NCBI RefSeq assembly: GCF_036965165.1
Contig: NZ_JBALOX010000068.1
Location: 1-64,000 of the forward strand
Origin: Ferdinandcohnia sp036965165
GTDB taxonomy: Bacteria; Bacillota; Bacilli; Bacillales; Bacillaceae_L
Direction: 5' to 3'
Length of the DNA stretch: 64,000 nucleotides
Part shown: positions 41,209 to 49,950 of the stretch, one piece after another
Layout of the letters: each line of letters opens with the position of its first letter
Position numbering within the stretch: position 1 is the first letter of the stretch
Position numbers and translations under genes: made by a program
Notes under the pieces: model-generated
The model's database searches: none
What the model was told of the DNA's origin: nothing
The model's input: only the letters and a program-made list of their open reading frames with translations

Positions 41209-42267
41209 TACGCATTCTCCTTTCGTTTTTTACTTCCTGCCATCAGTTTCAACCCACCACCGATTAGTAGAATACAGATGATTGTGCCTTGGAAGTACGT
41301 ATAGTAGAAATGTTGAATATCAAAGTGAAACATTCTTGCAACCACTGGACCAACTGTTGGTAATACAACATTTACAAGCAAATAGTAAAGTCCTAATGCA
41401 ATTAACCCAAACCCTACCCATTTTTGGTGGTTTACAATATAGGAAACAACGGGAACATCCTCTAGCTCTTCTTCCCCATGCTTTGACACCTTCTGAAGGG
41501 CATCGAAGAAGCTATAAAACCAAATGATTGGGATTAAAAACAGGAATAATGACAGGCGAAGCACATCCAAAATATAAATTGCGAATAAAAAGGCAGCCAT
41601 CAGCTGAATACCTCGTTTTTGCAACCCAAGATACAAGTGCCCAGCACCTGGGAATATCGCTAAAACCGTTGCTAGCGTTTTGCTTTTCCGCCCTTGCTCT
41701 CGTCTGGTCTCCTCAAAATCCTCTAAAATTGTCTTATCGACCAATTCTTCCCCACGCTGTTTTTTACCGACAAGCTGCACCGCATCAAACATGTTATATA
41801 CCCAAATAATTGGGAGTATTCCGAGAAACACCATGAATGCTCCTTGGTTTGTAAATACTGAAATAAACACTACCATCGTTCCTAATCCAAAAAATCCAAT
41901 TAGAAAAGTCAACCCGCGATTAATCAAACCAAGTTGGAAATGCCCTAATCCTGGGATAAAGGAAAGAATAATCGTATAGAAACGGTCNNNNNNNNNGGAT
42001 CACTTGCTGATTTTGATTATGTTTGTTATTTCGCAACAGGAAGATAATCATATCCAACACATTGATGGCAGCAACAAAAAATGCACAAATGAACCCGACC
42101 AATAATGGATCTTCATAGCCAACCATCATGTAACTAAAGATTCCTAATAGAATGGAGCCAAACGCTCCTACCCCATATAAAAAGCCTCTTATTTTTCGAT
42201 TTACATAAAAATGTCCCACTCCTGGAATAAACGATAGAAAAAATGCTAGTACTGGGTTATAACTCAT
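41208..42267 (-). CDS. Membrane protein with three TM2-like repeats (one gene split by unresolved bases)
   Basis: Two frames, 42267-about 41997 and about 41987-41208, join across nine N to one protein of about 350 residues. Three repeats of the pattern PGxGHxYxxxxxRG show it: FIPGVGHFYVNRKIRG, FIPGLGHFQLGLINRG and IFPGAGHLYLGLQKRG, each followed by hydrophobic helices. The second frame is open and meaningful upstream of its apparent ATG (DRFYTIILSFIPGLGHF), so the split is caused by the N-run having the wrong length. The start overlaps the anti-sigma stop as ATGA. Function unknown. Confidence 0.8.
41988..41996. other. Nine unresolved bases (scaffold gap)
   Basis: N x 9 inside the TM2-repeat gene. 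The two sides are in different frames, so the true gap length differs from 9 by a number that is not a multiple of three. Confidence 0.9.
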
Positions 42268-42707
42268 TTTTCTCCCTCCTCATGATTTGCTCCAATTATG
42301 TCAAAAAGCGATAATGCTTTTTCCATTAAACTATTTGAAACAGATTGTTTTTGCTCTGAAAAACTAGTCGCCTCCACTGTTCCGACAATACCCGTCATGC
42401 TTTGGAAAACACCGGTCGACATAAGTGTTAATGTCACGACTGCTGCAACCCCGTAATGAAAAATCGGACTTTGTAAAAATGTTTTTCCTTGCTTTTCCTT
42501 TTTTATTGGAAGCTTGACGAAAACTTCGTCTGTAAAGCTATCATTTTCAAGGTTAGGTAGCACCCTAACTTGGTCCTCCACTAATTCCATATAGAATTCT
42601 AAACATTGGTCACAGGAAAATAGGTGATTTTCGAGTTCTTCCCGCTTTGGTTCTTCTAGCTGATCCTTTATATATAACAACCACTCTTCATTGCTGAAAT
42701 GCCCCAT
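42264..42707 (-). CDS. Anti-sigma factor with zinc-finger (zf-HC2) domain
   Basis: 147 residues. An N-terminal zinc anti-sigma motif His-x3-Cys-x2-Cys (ENHLFSCDQCLEFY, about 27-40) binds the sigma factor, one membrane helix (about 83-105) anchors it, and a short outer tail follows. The start directly follows the sigma-factor stop, with AAGGAGG inside the sigma gene, so the two are made in a fixed ratio. Confidence 0.88.
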   Translation of the reverse strand: MGHFSNEEWLLYIKDQLEEPKREELENHLFSCDQCLEFYMELVEDQVRVLPNLENDSFTDEVFVKLPIKKEKQGKTFLQSPIFHYGVAAVVTLTLMSTGVFQSMTGIVGTVEATSFSEQKQSVSNSLMEKALSLFDIIGANHEEGEK

Positions 42708-43250
42708 TTAAAAATCATCCTCCTTCCAATGTTTCTTCATCCAATTTCGGGCTCGGTACAGCTTGGTTTCAACGGTTTTTACCTCGACCTGCTGTTCATC
42801 CGCGATTTGTTTATAGCTTTTTTCCGCTATGTAGTAGGCTTCGATCACTTTTCGATAATTCGCTGGCATATCGTGTAACCGGTTTTTAACCAGTTCTCTT
42901 TGTTCTTTTCGTAAAAGTGGAATCACGACTGCTTCCTCTGACGAAGAGAGTGCTGGAAGATCATCCGGCTCTAAAATCATCTCATGTTGCCGCTGCTTCT
43001 TCCGTTTTACATCGATTGCATGATTCACTGCAATTCGGGTAATCCATGTTTTAAAGCCCTGTGCACTATATTGGGGGAGTGCATAATAGATTTTGAGAAA
43101 TACTTCCTGCGAAGCATCCTCGGCATCTTTTTCATGACGTAAAACCGGATAAATGGCTTTAAATACTAGATTCTTATATTTTTCAACGAGTAAGCGAAAG
43201 GCATGCTCATCCCCTGCTTTTGCCTTATCAATTAGAACCTCATCTTGAAT
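42708..43250 (-). CDS. ECF-type sigma factor with an ATT start codon
   Basis: 180 residues if started at ATT 43250: IQDEVLIDKAKAGDEHAFRL (region 2 start), DASQEVFLKIYYALPQYSAQ, GFKTWITRIAVNHAID, and region 4 (SYKQIADEQQVEVKTVETKLYRARNW). The frame is closed by TAG 30 bases upstream, and no ATG, GTG or TTG occurs before the GTG at 43028, which would delete all of region 2. ATT is 6 bp after AAAGGGGGAG. A sequencing error (ATG read as ATT) is the alternative. It is the first of a four-gene unit. Confidence 0.85.
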   Translation of the reverse strand: MQDEVLIDKAKAGDEHAFRLLVEKYKNLVFKAIYPVLRHEKDAEDASQEVFLKIYYALPQYSAQGFKTWITRIAVNHAIDVKRKKQRQHEMILEPDDLPALSSSEEAVVIPLLRKEQRELVKNRLHDMPANYRKVIEAYYIAEKSYKQIADEQQVEVKTVETKLYRARNWMKKHWKEDDF

Positions 43251-43349
43251 CGCACTCTCCCCCTTTCTCTCTTGTCTACCCTAATAGACGAACTAACACC
43301 TACTATACCCTACAGTTTTTTTGAAAAAAAATATTAATATTTTTTAGCA

Positions 43350-43377
43350 CGAAAAAAGACCCTCAAAAATGAAGGTC
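43350..43377 (-). terminator. Terminator of the DUF3949-like gene
   Basis: AGACCTTCA and TGAGGGTCT form a stem with one mismatch, followed on the minus strand by TTTTTTCG. Confidence 0.65.
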
Positions 43378-43388
43378 TGCTGAACCAG

Positions 43389-43652
43389 TTATTTATTTCG
43401 ATGACGTATTTTATAGATTAAGGTTGCGATTAAGGTTGATGGTAAATTAAAGAGGCTTCCTTGAAGATTGAATTGTAATTGCTGTTCCTCAAAGGACATA
43501 TCTTCGTACGTTTCGTTATGTGTTTTTTTCGTCTTCTTAAATTGTTCCTTTGTTGCTGCGATATTTCGGTACTGTATCGGAATCATCACTAAAACATAAA
43601 GAAGAAGAATGCCACCTATTACATACCACACAAAACTGTCACCCATCATCAT
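43389..43652 (-). CDS. Small membrane protein, DUF3949-like
   Basis: 87 residues with one clear N-terminal membrane helix (about 6-28, VWYVIGGILLLYVLVMIPIQ), a basic cytosolic middle (KKTKKTHNE) and a C-terminal amphipathic stretch (LPSTLIATLIYKIRHRNK). The layout fits the small DUF3949 proteins of Bacillus. Three ATGs in a row follow GGGGG. Function unknown. Confidence 0.65.
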   Translation of the reverse strand: MMMGDSFVWYVIGGILLLYVLVMIPIQYRNIAATKEQFKKTKKTHNETYEDMSFEEQQLQFNLQGSLFNLPSTLIATLIYKIRHRNK

Positions 43653-43913
43653 TTCCCCCTTGGCGAAAAACCTTAATACCTATATTACGAATGACATCGA
43701 CGAAGGTTTCAGAGTTTTAAAATTTTTTTGATGCTAAATTTATTTCCTCCACACCTTTCGATAATCCACTCTTCCATTACTATCAAGATCAATATTTTGA
43801 TAATCACTTTTAATGGGCTTATATACGGTTGGTTTTTCCGCAGGTATATGTCGAATTTTACCGAGGGAAAAATAAGTTATTATGTTAAAATATGTATGGA
43901 GGAGGAATAGATT

Positions 43914-44519
43914 ATGAAAAACAATAAAAAATATTTGATCGTATTACTTACTGTAGTATTGGCTTTTTTATTGGCGGCTTGTAATAACTTCACTGACCAA
44001 TCAAGTGCTGGGGCGGATGAACAGTCACAAAATATATATGACGAATCGTCTAATGTAGATTCTACAGAAGATGCTGCAAACACTGCCAACAATAATAATA
44101 ACGAAAAGGTAGATACTCCAAAAACTGAACCCCCAAAGGTTGAAGACACGTCTAAAACGACTACAATGAATATAAAGGAAGAGTATCTCAAGAAATTAAA
44201 AGATACTAAAAAAGTAACGGATGAAATGGAAGCAGAAAGTACAGCAACATACGCTTTAAAAGCAGTTGAAGACGATCGATGGGACATTTGGGATGATTTG
44301 TTGAATGAAGTTTATGGAGTCCTAAATGAGCAACTTCCTCCTAACGAGATGGACAAATTGAGGCAAGAGCAACGGGATTGGATAAACCACAGAGATGATA
44401 CTGCATTAGAAGCATCAGTAAAATATAAAGGTACCACATCAGAGCACTTGGAGTATTCGACCATTTCAGCAGATCTAACAGAAGAAAGATGTTTTGAATT
44501 AGTTAAGGAGTATATGTAA
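43914..44519 (+). CDS. Lipoprotein with LprI-like (DUF1311) domain
   Basis: 201 residues. A signal peptide ends in LLAAC (C23). An Asn/Asp/Thr-rich linker (about 25-85) precedes a helical domain (about 90-200) with DDLLNEVYGVLNEQLPPNEMDKLRQEQRDWINHRD, the DUF1311/LprI signature known in lysozyme-inhibitor and envelope proteins. GGAGGAGG precedes the ATG. It is a single gene with its own terminator. Confidence 0.82.
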   Translation: MKNNKKYLIVLLTVVLAFLLAACNNFTDQSSAGADEQSQNIYDESSNVDSTEDAANTANNNNNEKVDTPKTEPPKVEDTSKTTTMNIKEEYLKKLKDTKKVTDEMEAESTATYALKAVEDDRWDIWDDLLNEVYGVLNEQLPPNEMDKLRQEQRDWINHRDDTALEASVKYKGTTSEHLEYSTISADLTEERCFELVKEYM

Positions 44520-44523
44520 TCGC

Positions 44524-44551
44524 AAAGGCATTGCTTTACTGCAATGCCTTT
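44524..44551. terminator. Bidirectional terminator
   Basis: AAAGGCATTGC (44524-44534) and GCAATGCCTTT (44541-44551) are perfect 11-bp arms between converging genes. Confidence 0.8.
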
Positions 44552-44570
44552 AAAGTTGGCTTCCAAAGTA

Positions 44571-45131
44571 CTAAACTATTTTTGCATATATACAAGTATT
44601 TCTTAATTCGTTGGAATCAGGTGATAGATCATCGTTTTTTAATATAGCTTCTAAGGTAAAACCTAACTTTTGCGGAATCGCCCTACTCTTACTATTTTTT
44701 TCATCGCATCTAATTTCAACTCTTCTTGCATTTAACTCATGGAAAGCAAAATCAGCGATGCCCTTAACCGCTTCAGTCATATAGCCTTTACCACTAAAAC
44801 GACTATCAATCCAATAACCTATTTCGAACTTTGGAACAGCCCAGTCTATTTTATGCAATCCTGAGGAAGCAATGAATTCTCCTGTTTCCTTTAAAAATAC
44901 TAACAATCTTAAATCCTCTCTTTTTATAAAGGATATATGTGCTGATCTAATATTCAATTCAACATCTTGTTCAGTTTGATCATTTTGAGCAAAAGGCATC
45001 CAAGGTTTAAGCTCATTAATGGAAGCCTTAATTGCATCGTGTACTGCCTTTCCATCTCCTGGTTTTGGCATTCGAATGACTAATCTTTCAGTTGTAAATT
45101 CCTCCGGAAACTCTTTAAGCATTGGATTCAT
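44571..45131 (-). CDS. GNAT-family N-acetyltransferase (RimJ/RimL type)
   Basis: 186 residues. The RimJ/RimL pattern is visible: TERLVIRMPKPGDG at the N-terminus, FEIGYWIDSRFSGKGYMTEAV (the acetyl-CoA loop) near 105, and VEIRCDEKNSKSRAIPQKLGFTLE near 140. It acetylates an amino group of a ribosomal-protein N-terminus, antibiotic or small molecule; the substrate is not known. AAGGGG precedes the ATG. Single gene. Confidence 0.85.
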   Translation of the reverse strand: MNPMLKEFPEEFTTERLVIRMPKPGDGKAVHDAIKASINELKPWMPFAQNDQTEQDVELNIRSAHISFIKREDLRLLVFLKETGEFIASSGLHKIDWAVPKFEIGYWIDSRFSGKGYMTEAVKGIADFAFHELNARRVEIRCDEKNSKSRAIPQKLGFTLEAILKNDDLSPDSNELRNTCIYAKIV

Positions 45132-45229
45132 TTAATTCTTCCCCTTTTCCAAAATTCCCCTATTTTTTCAATGATAAGTCTTTTACCCATTAAAATCAAT
45201 GAATCAAAATCACATATACTTCTCATTCG

Positions 45230-45460
45230 AAAAGCTAAAGCGAGTTTGATAATAAGCGGAGAAATTACGCTTATGTAAGAAATAGAACTGAAAATTGCCT
45301 AAATAGATGGAGGGACTCCGCCTATTGACTAAAAAAATGAGAAAATCGGTGATTTTTCTTACCTAATCGGAAATACTCCGCTTAAATACACCGTGCCGAG
45401 CCCTATTCTGCAGCTTAACCGGAAAAACTCCGTTTATTTTTAATATCACTTTTCACTAAA
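45230..45460. repeat. R2 dispersed repeat, copy 2
   Basis: It carries GATAATAAGCGGAGAAATTACGC, AATAGATGGAGGGACTCCGCCTATTGACT, AATCGGAAATACTCCGC and TTAACCGGAAAAACTCCGTT, the same order as at 34068-34300. The region from 45132 to 45564 holds no other gene. Confidence 0.8.
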
Positions 45461-45519
45461 GTAAACATGCTCTCCCCGATTTCAGCCGGAGCCTGTACCG
45501 CTAGACCTCCCCCATATAG

Positions 45520-45553
45520 CACAAAAAAAAAGAGACCTACTCCCAAGTAGGTC
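45520..45553 (-). terminator. Terminator of gatCAB
   Basis: GACCTACT (45534-45541) pairs with AGTAGGTC (45546-45553), followed on the minus strand by TCTTTTTTTTT. Confidence 0.85.
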
Positions 45554-45564
45554 CCCTTCATCAA

Positions 45565-46995
45565 TTACAGTTTATTCATTTCTTCAACAAGAATCTTGTT
45601 TACCATTTGTGGGTTGGCTTGTCCTTTTGTTTGTTTCATGACTTGGCCAACTAGGAAGCCGATTGCCTTTCCTTTTCCACTCTTAAAGTCTTCTACAGAT
45701 TGTGGATTGTTACCAATAACTTCAACGATAATCTTCGTTAGGGCACCTTCATCTGAGATTTGAACAAGTCCTTTTTCCTTCACGATCGTTTCTGCGTCTC
45801 CACCATTTTCGATTAACTCTTTAAAGACGGTTTTTGCGATTTTGGAGGAAATCGTTCCGTTTTCGATTAGCTTGATCATCCCAGCTAGTCCTGCTGGAGT
45901 TAAAGCTATTTCATGTAGTTCCTTCTGCTCCGCATTTAGATAACCTGATACTTCACCCATTATCCAGTTTGATGCTTGTTTTGCATCTGCGCCATTTGCT
46001 ACTGTTTCTGCAAAGAAATCAGACGTTTCCTTCGTCACAGTAAGGACAGATGCATCATATTCTGGCAGGCCAAGTTCTTCAATATAACGTTTTTTACGAG
46101 CATCTGGAAGCTCTGGAATTTCAGCACGAACTCTTTCCATCCACTCATCGTCAATGTAAAGTTCGACTAAGTCCGGCTCTGGGAAGTAGCGATAGTCATC
46201 TGAACCTTCTTTAACACGCATCAAGATTGTTGATTTTGAAGATTCATCATAGCGGCGTGTTTCCTGTTCGATCACCCCGCCTGCAGATAAAACTTCTGCT
46301 TGGCGAATTTCTTCATACTCAAGACCATTTTTAACGAACGCAAATGAATTTAGGTTCTTTAATTCAGTCTTCGTTCCAAACTCTTCTTGACCGACTGGAC
46401 GCAATGAGATGTTGGCATCACATCGAAGTGAGCCCTCCTCCATTTTACAGTCAGATACACCTGTATATTGGACGATTGATTTTAATTTTTCTAAGTAGGC
46501 ATATGCTTCTTCAGGTGTACGAATGTCTGGTTCTGATACGATTTCAATCAGTGGTGTTCCTTGACGGTTCAAGTCAACCAATGAATAGCCACGACCAGAG
46601 TGAGTGAGTTTACCTGCATCTTCCTCTAAGTGAAGACGAGTAATCCCGATTCTTTTCTTTTCACCGTTCACTTCGATATCTATCCAGCCATGCTCTCCTA
46701 TTGGTTTATCAAATTGAGAAATTTGGTAAGCCTTTGGATTATCCGGATAAAAATAGTTTTTGCGGTCAAATTTTGTTTCCTGGTTAATCTCACAGTTTAA
46801 AGCCATCGCAGCCTTCATTGCCCACTCCACGGCTTTTTTATTTACAACCGGAAGAACACCAGGGTATCCTAATTCAATGACACTTGTGTTTGTATTTGGA
46901 GCCGCTCCAAATTCGTTTGGCGCGCTTGAAAATATTTTTGATTCGGTTTTAAGTTCAACGTGAACCTCCAACCCGATAACTGTTTCAAATTTCAT
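45565..46995 (-). CDS. gatB: Aspartyl/glutamyl-tRNA amidotransferase subunit B
   Basis: 476 residues. It phosphorylates mischarged Glu-tRNA(Gln)/Asp-tRNA(Asn) and receives ammonia from GatA. The GatB signature is visible: GLEVHVELKTESKIFS at the start, the RKNYFYPDNPKAYQISQ loop near 80, LNRQGTPLIEIVSEPD near 155, and the YqeY tail domain (about 330-476). Follows gatA by 15 bp with AAGGGGGG before the ATG. Confidence 0.96.
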   Translation of the reverse strand: MKFETVIGLEVHVELKTESKIFSSAPNEFGAAPNTNTSVIELGYPGVLPVVNKKAVEWAMKAAMALNCEINQETKFDRKNYFYPDNPKAYQISQFDKPIGEHGWIDIEVNGEKKRIGITRLHLEEDAGKLTHSGRGYSLVDLNRQGTPLIEIVSEPDIRTPEEAYAYLEKLKSIVQYTGVSDCKMEEGSLRCDANISLRPVGQEEFGTKTELKNLNSFAFVKNGLEYEEIRQAEVLSAGGVIEQETRRYDESSKSTILMRVKEGSDDYRYFPEPDLVELYIDDEWMERVRAEIPELPDARKKRYIEELGLPEYDASVLTVTKETSDFFAETVANGADAKQASNWIMGEVSGYLNAEQKELHEIALTPAGLAGMIKLIENGTISSKIAKTVFKELIENGGDAETIVKEKGLVQISDEGALTKIIVEVIGNNPQSVEDFKSGKGKAIGFLVGQVMKQTKGQANPQMVNKILVEEMNKL

Positions 46996-47010
46996 TATTG
47001 TTTTCCCCCC

Positions 47011-48475
47011 TTACAATTGTGGTTTTTGTTTATGATGATCGGTTGCTTTTTCAAACGCATCTGCAACTCGATATAATGTACTTTCATCAAAATGCTTACC
47101 AATAATTTGAAGTCCAAGCGGTAATCCGTTTGAGAAGCCGCAAGGAACTGATATTCCAGGTACACCCGCTAGGTTCACTGGGATGGTGAGAATATCATTC
47201 GCATACATTGTAAGTGGGTCATCCATGTTTTCACCAATCTTAAATGCTGGTGTTGGCGTAGTAGGTCCAATGATGACATCATATTTTTCAAATACATCTT
47301 CAAAGTCTTTTTTGATTAATGTACGAACCTTTTGTGCTTTTTTATAATAAGCATCATAATAACCCGAGCTTAGTGCAAAGGTTCCTAGCATAATACGACG
47401 TTTTACCTCGTCACCGAAGCCCTCGCTTCTTGACTGCTTGTACATTTCAATGAGATTTTCGGCATTGTCTGTACGATATCCATAACGAACCCCGTCAAAA
47501 CGTGAAAGGTTTGCAGATGCCTCTGATGATGATAATAAATAATAAGTGGCTAATGCGTATTTTGAATGTGGAAGCGAAACCTCTTCCCATGTTGCACCAA
47601 GACCTTCAAGAACCTTAAGTGCATCAAGAATAGATTGGCGAACTTCCTCGTTAACTCCCTCACCAAGATATTCCTTTGGCACCGCAATTTTTAGACCCTT
47701 AACATCACCCGTTAAGGCTGATACATAGTTTGGTACATCGACATTTGCAGATGTTGCATCCATTGGGTCAACGCCAGAAATTGCCTGTAAAAGGTAGGCA
47801 TTGTCCTCAACTGTGCGAGTAACCGGTCCAATTTGATCTAATGACGATGCAAAAGCGATTAAGCCAAAGCGCGATACTCTTCCGTACGTTGGCTTTAATC
47901 CAACCACTCCACAAAAAGCTGCAGGCTGGCGAATTGAACCACCAGTATCGGAACCAAGTGAGAATAGGACTTCTCNNTTCTCCTGCAGCAACTGCTGCCG
48001 CCGAACCACCACTAGATCCACCTGGAACCCGATCGAGATCCCAAGGATTTTTCGTTACCTTGAATCCGGAGTTTTCATTTGATGAACCCATAGCAAATTC
48101 ATCCATGTTAAGCTTACCAACCGTAACCGTTTGAACTGACTTAAGCTTTTGGACAACTGTCGCATCATAGATTGGATCAAAGTTTTCTAGGATTTTACTA
48201 GCCGCCGTTGTGCGAAGACCTTTTGTGACTATATTGTCTTTAACACCGATTGGCATACCGAATAATAGACCTTGACCATCACCGTTTCCAAGTGCTTCAT
48301 CTAATTGCTTTGCATATTCCCTTGCATGATCTTCGTTTAATGTTAAAAAGGCCTGTACCTTATCATCAACAGCGTTGATTCTTTTAAATGATTCATCAAC
48401 AAGGTCTGAGACTGATATTTCTTTTTTATGTAAAAGTGAATGTAATTCTGAGACTTTATGATCAAAAAGTGACAA
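47011..48475 (-). CDS. gatA: Glutamyl-tRNA amidotransferase subunit A (split by a mis-joined contig end)
   Basis: An amidase with the Ser-cisSer-Lys triad: K in GVKDNI, GSSGGSAAAVAAG and GSDTGGSIRQPAAF. The frame breaks at 47976-47977 (NN). On the minus strand GGAGAA-NN-GAGAAGTCC replaces the expected GGAGAAGTCC: GAGAA is duplicated on both sides of the N. Removing the 7 extra bases gives 1458 nt, 485 residues plus stop, the exact length of Bacillus GatA, with the sequence AAGEVLFSLGSDTGG restored. So the gene is intact. TTG start at 48475 after GGGGGGA. Releases ammonia from glutamine. Confidence 0.93.
47976..47977. other. Two unresolved bases flanked by a duplicated GAGAA
   Basis: The minus-strand sequence GAGAA-NN-GAGAA is an assembly join of contigs that overlap by 5 bases but were not merged. 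It breaks gatA artificially. Confidence 0.92.
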
Positions 48476-48489
48476 CTTTTCTCCCCCCT

Positions 48490-48780
48490 TTATTCAATGA
48501 TAGATGGTACACGGAATTGACCATCTTTTGCATCCGGTGCATTTTTCAATACTTCTTCAACTGGTAATCCTTCTTTTGCGATATCTTCACGCATTACATT
48601 TTTTACGGAAAGAACATGTGAAGTTGGCTCCACATTTTCTGTATCTAATTCATTTAGTTGCTCAGCAAACGAAATAATTCCATCTAATTGTTGTTGGAAC
48701 ATCTTTGCTTCGTCCTCTGTCACGGCTAAACGTGCTAAATTTGCTACATGTTTTACTTCTTCAATCGAAATCCTCGACAT
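48490..48780 (-). CDS. gatC: Glutamyl-tRNA amidotransferase subunit C
   Basis: 96 residues that clamp GatA to GatB. The GatC signature VKHVANLARLAVTEDEA at the start, and VEPTSHVLSVKNVMREDI in the middle, are visible. First gene of gatCAB, 14 bp before gatA; GGAGGTGAAGGG precedes the ATG. Confidence 0.95.
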   Translation of the reverse strand: MSRISIEEVKHVANLARLAVTEDEAKMFQQQLDGIISFAEQLNELDTENVEPTSHVLSVKNVMREDIAKEGLPVEEVLKNAPDAKDGQFRVPSIIE

Positions 48781-48975
48781 TTCCCTTCACCTCCACCGTC
48801 CATACAATATACTGATAATATCAAAAATTACTCTATTTCGGCAACAATTCCTCCCTCATTCTTCCCGAATTTAAGTGGAACCATAGCCAAAAATCCAACT
48901 GGGCAGATTATTTTTCTTTTAGATATGGAATTTGTTATAGTAGAATTACAAATTATAGCATTTGGAGTGATAGGT

Positions 48976-49293
48976 ATGGAAAGGATTACTTCTGTTGAAC
49001 AATTTAATGAGATTATTCAATCTAAAGGGGCTATTGTAAAATTTGATACAACTTGGTGTCCAGATTGCCGACGCCTAGAAGCGTTCATTGGTGTGGTTCT
49101 TGAAACTCATAATCGTGTACCTTGGTATAGCATGGACAAGGACGAGTTCCCTGAAATCGCAGAGAAATACGCTGTAATGGGAATCCCAAGCCTTCTTTAT
49201 TATAAAGGCGGAGAAAAGCTTGGTCACTTACACAGTGCAAACGCAAAAACTCCTGAGCAAGTAAATGAGTATCTTGAAGGATTAGGAATTTAA
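48976..49293 (+). CDS. Thioredoxin-family protein
   Basis: 105 residues with a thioredoxin fold. The active site is WCPDC (near 29-33), not the standard WCGPC; the cis-proline is in MGIPSLLYY. The CPDC site and small size match the YdbP-type thioredoxin-like proteins of Bacillus. ATG at 48976 follows GGAGTG; the frame is open further upstream without a ribosome site. Divergent from gatC, with a sigma-A-like TATAGT about 40 bp upstream. Confidence 0.85.
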   Translation: MERITSVEQFNEIIQSKGAIVKFDTTWCPDCRRLEAFIGVVLETHNRVPWYSMDKDEFPEIAEKYAVMGIPSLLYYKGGEKLGHLHSANAKTPEQVNEYLEGLGI

Positions 49294-49308
49294 TATGGAC
49301 AAAAGAAT

Positions 49309-49348
49309 GCCGTTACTTTTTTCTTAAAATAAGTAACGGCTTTATTTA
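49309..49348 (+). terminator. Terminator of the thioredoxin-like gene
   Basis: GCCGTTACTT (49309-49318) and AAGTAACGGC (49331-49340) are perfect 10-bp arms followed by TTTATTTATTTT. Confidence 0.85.
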
Positions 49349-49455
49349 TTTTACTTTGATTCATTTTTTCTGAAAGAGGCTATATATTTGTTATTTTTCA
49401 GAAATACTGAGAAAATAAGTAGTATAAATTTTAAATCGGAAATGGGAGAATCAGT

Positions 49456-49758
49456 ATGAATGTAAAAATCAATCGTAACGCTGCAAAAGTAATGAAGCAA
49501 ATGCTCGAAAGTGAAGAATCAGACGGAAAAATGCTTCGTGTCGTAATCACAGAACATCACGGCAACCATGCCCACTATGCTCTTCAATTCGATAACCCAA
49601 CAGAGCACGATGAAATTGTTAAAACAGATAAAGGTGTTGAGGTCCTTCTTGATACGAGGGATGCTGAATTTTTAGATGGTATTTGGATCCAATTTTTCTA
49701 CTTACCCGAAGAACAATTTATGATCACAAACCCGAAAAAAGGTCATCACCATCATTAA
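49456..49758 (+). CDS. HesB/IscA-fold protein without cysteines (YneR-like)
   Basis: 100 residues with the HesB strand pattern (MLRVVITEHHGNHAHYALQF, DKGVEVLLD, DGIWIQFF). The three cysteines that IscA/HesB use to bind iron-sulfur clusters are absent, as in the YneR subgroup. The sequence is His-rich (EHHGNHAHY) and ends HHHH, so metal binding by histidine is possible. Function unknown. GGGAG precedes the ATG. A strong terminator follows. Confidence 0.8.
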   Translation: MNVKINRNAAKVMKQMLESEESDGKMLRVVITEHHGNHAHYALQFDNPTEHDEIVKTDKGVEVLLDTRDAEFLDGIWIQFFYLPEEQFMITNPKKGHHHH

Positions 49759-49762
49759 AAAG

Positions 49763-49788
49763 CGTGGAGAGTTTCTCCACGTTTTTTT
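49763..49788 (+). terminator. Terminator of the HesB-like gene
   Basis: CGTGGAGA-GTT-TCTCCACG (49763-49781) followed by TTTTTTT. Confidence 0.9.
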
Positions 49789-49950
49789 CATGATAACATT
49801 GCAACTTCATTACTTTTTCAGTCCACTGTAAAGAATCTGTATGATTACTGTAAATCAAGTCTATTAGCAAAATATTTAATGTATATTGTTACTAGATTGG
49901 CAGCTTGGTTAGCTAATCAATAAATAGATATCTGGAGGTATTGAAAACCA

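Noticed and set aside
42708..43028. A short 106-residue sigma factor starting at GTG
   Set aside because: Sigma region 2 is encoded in the same frame directly upstream, so this start would remove half of a complete sigma factor.
43880..44287. Minus-strand open frame of 135 codons opposite the LprI-like lipoprotein
   Set aside because: The plus-strand gene has a signal peptide, lipobox and GGAGGAGG ribosome site. The antisense frame has none.
47807..48021. Two separate GatA-like genes or a real gatA frameshift
   Set aside because: A duplicated GAGAA flanks two N. Removing 7 bases restores the exact length and motif, so this is an assembly join.
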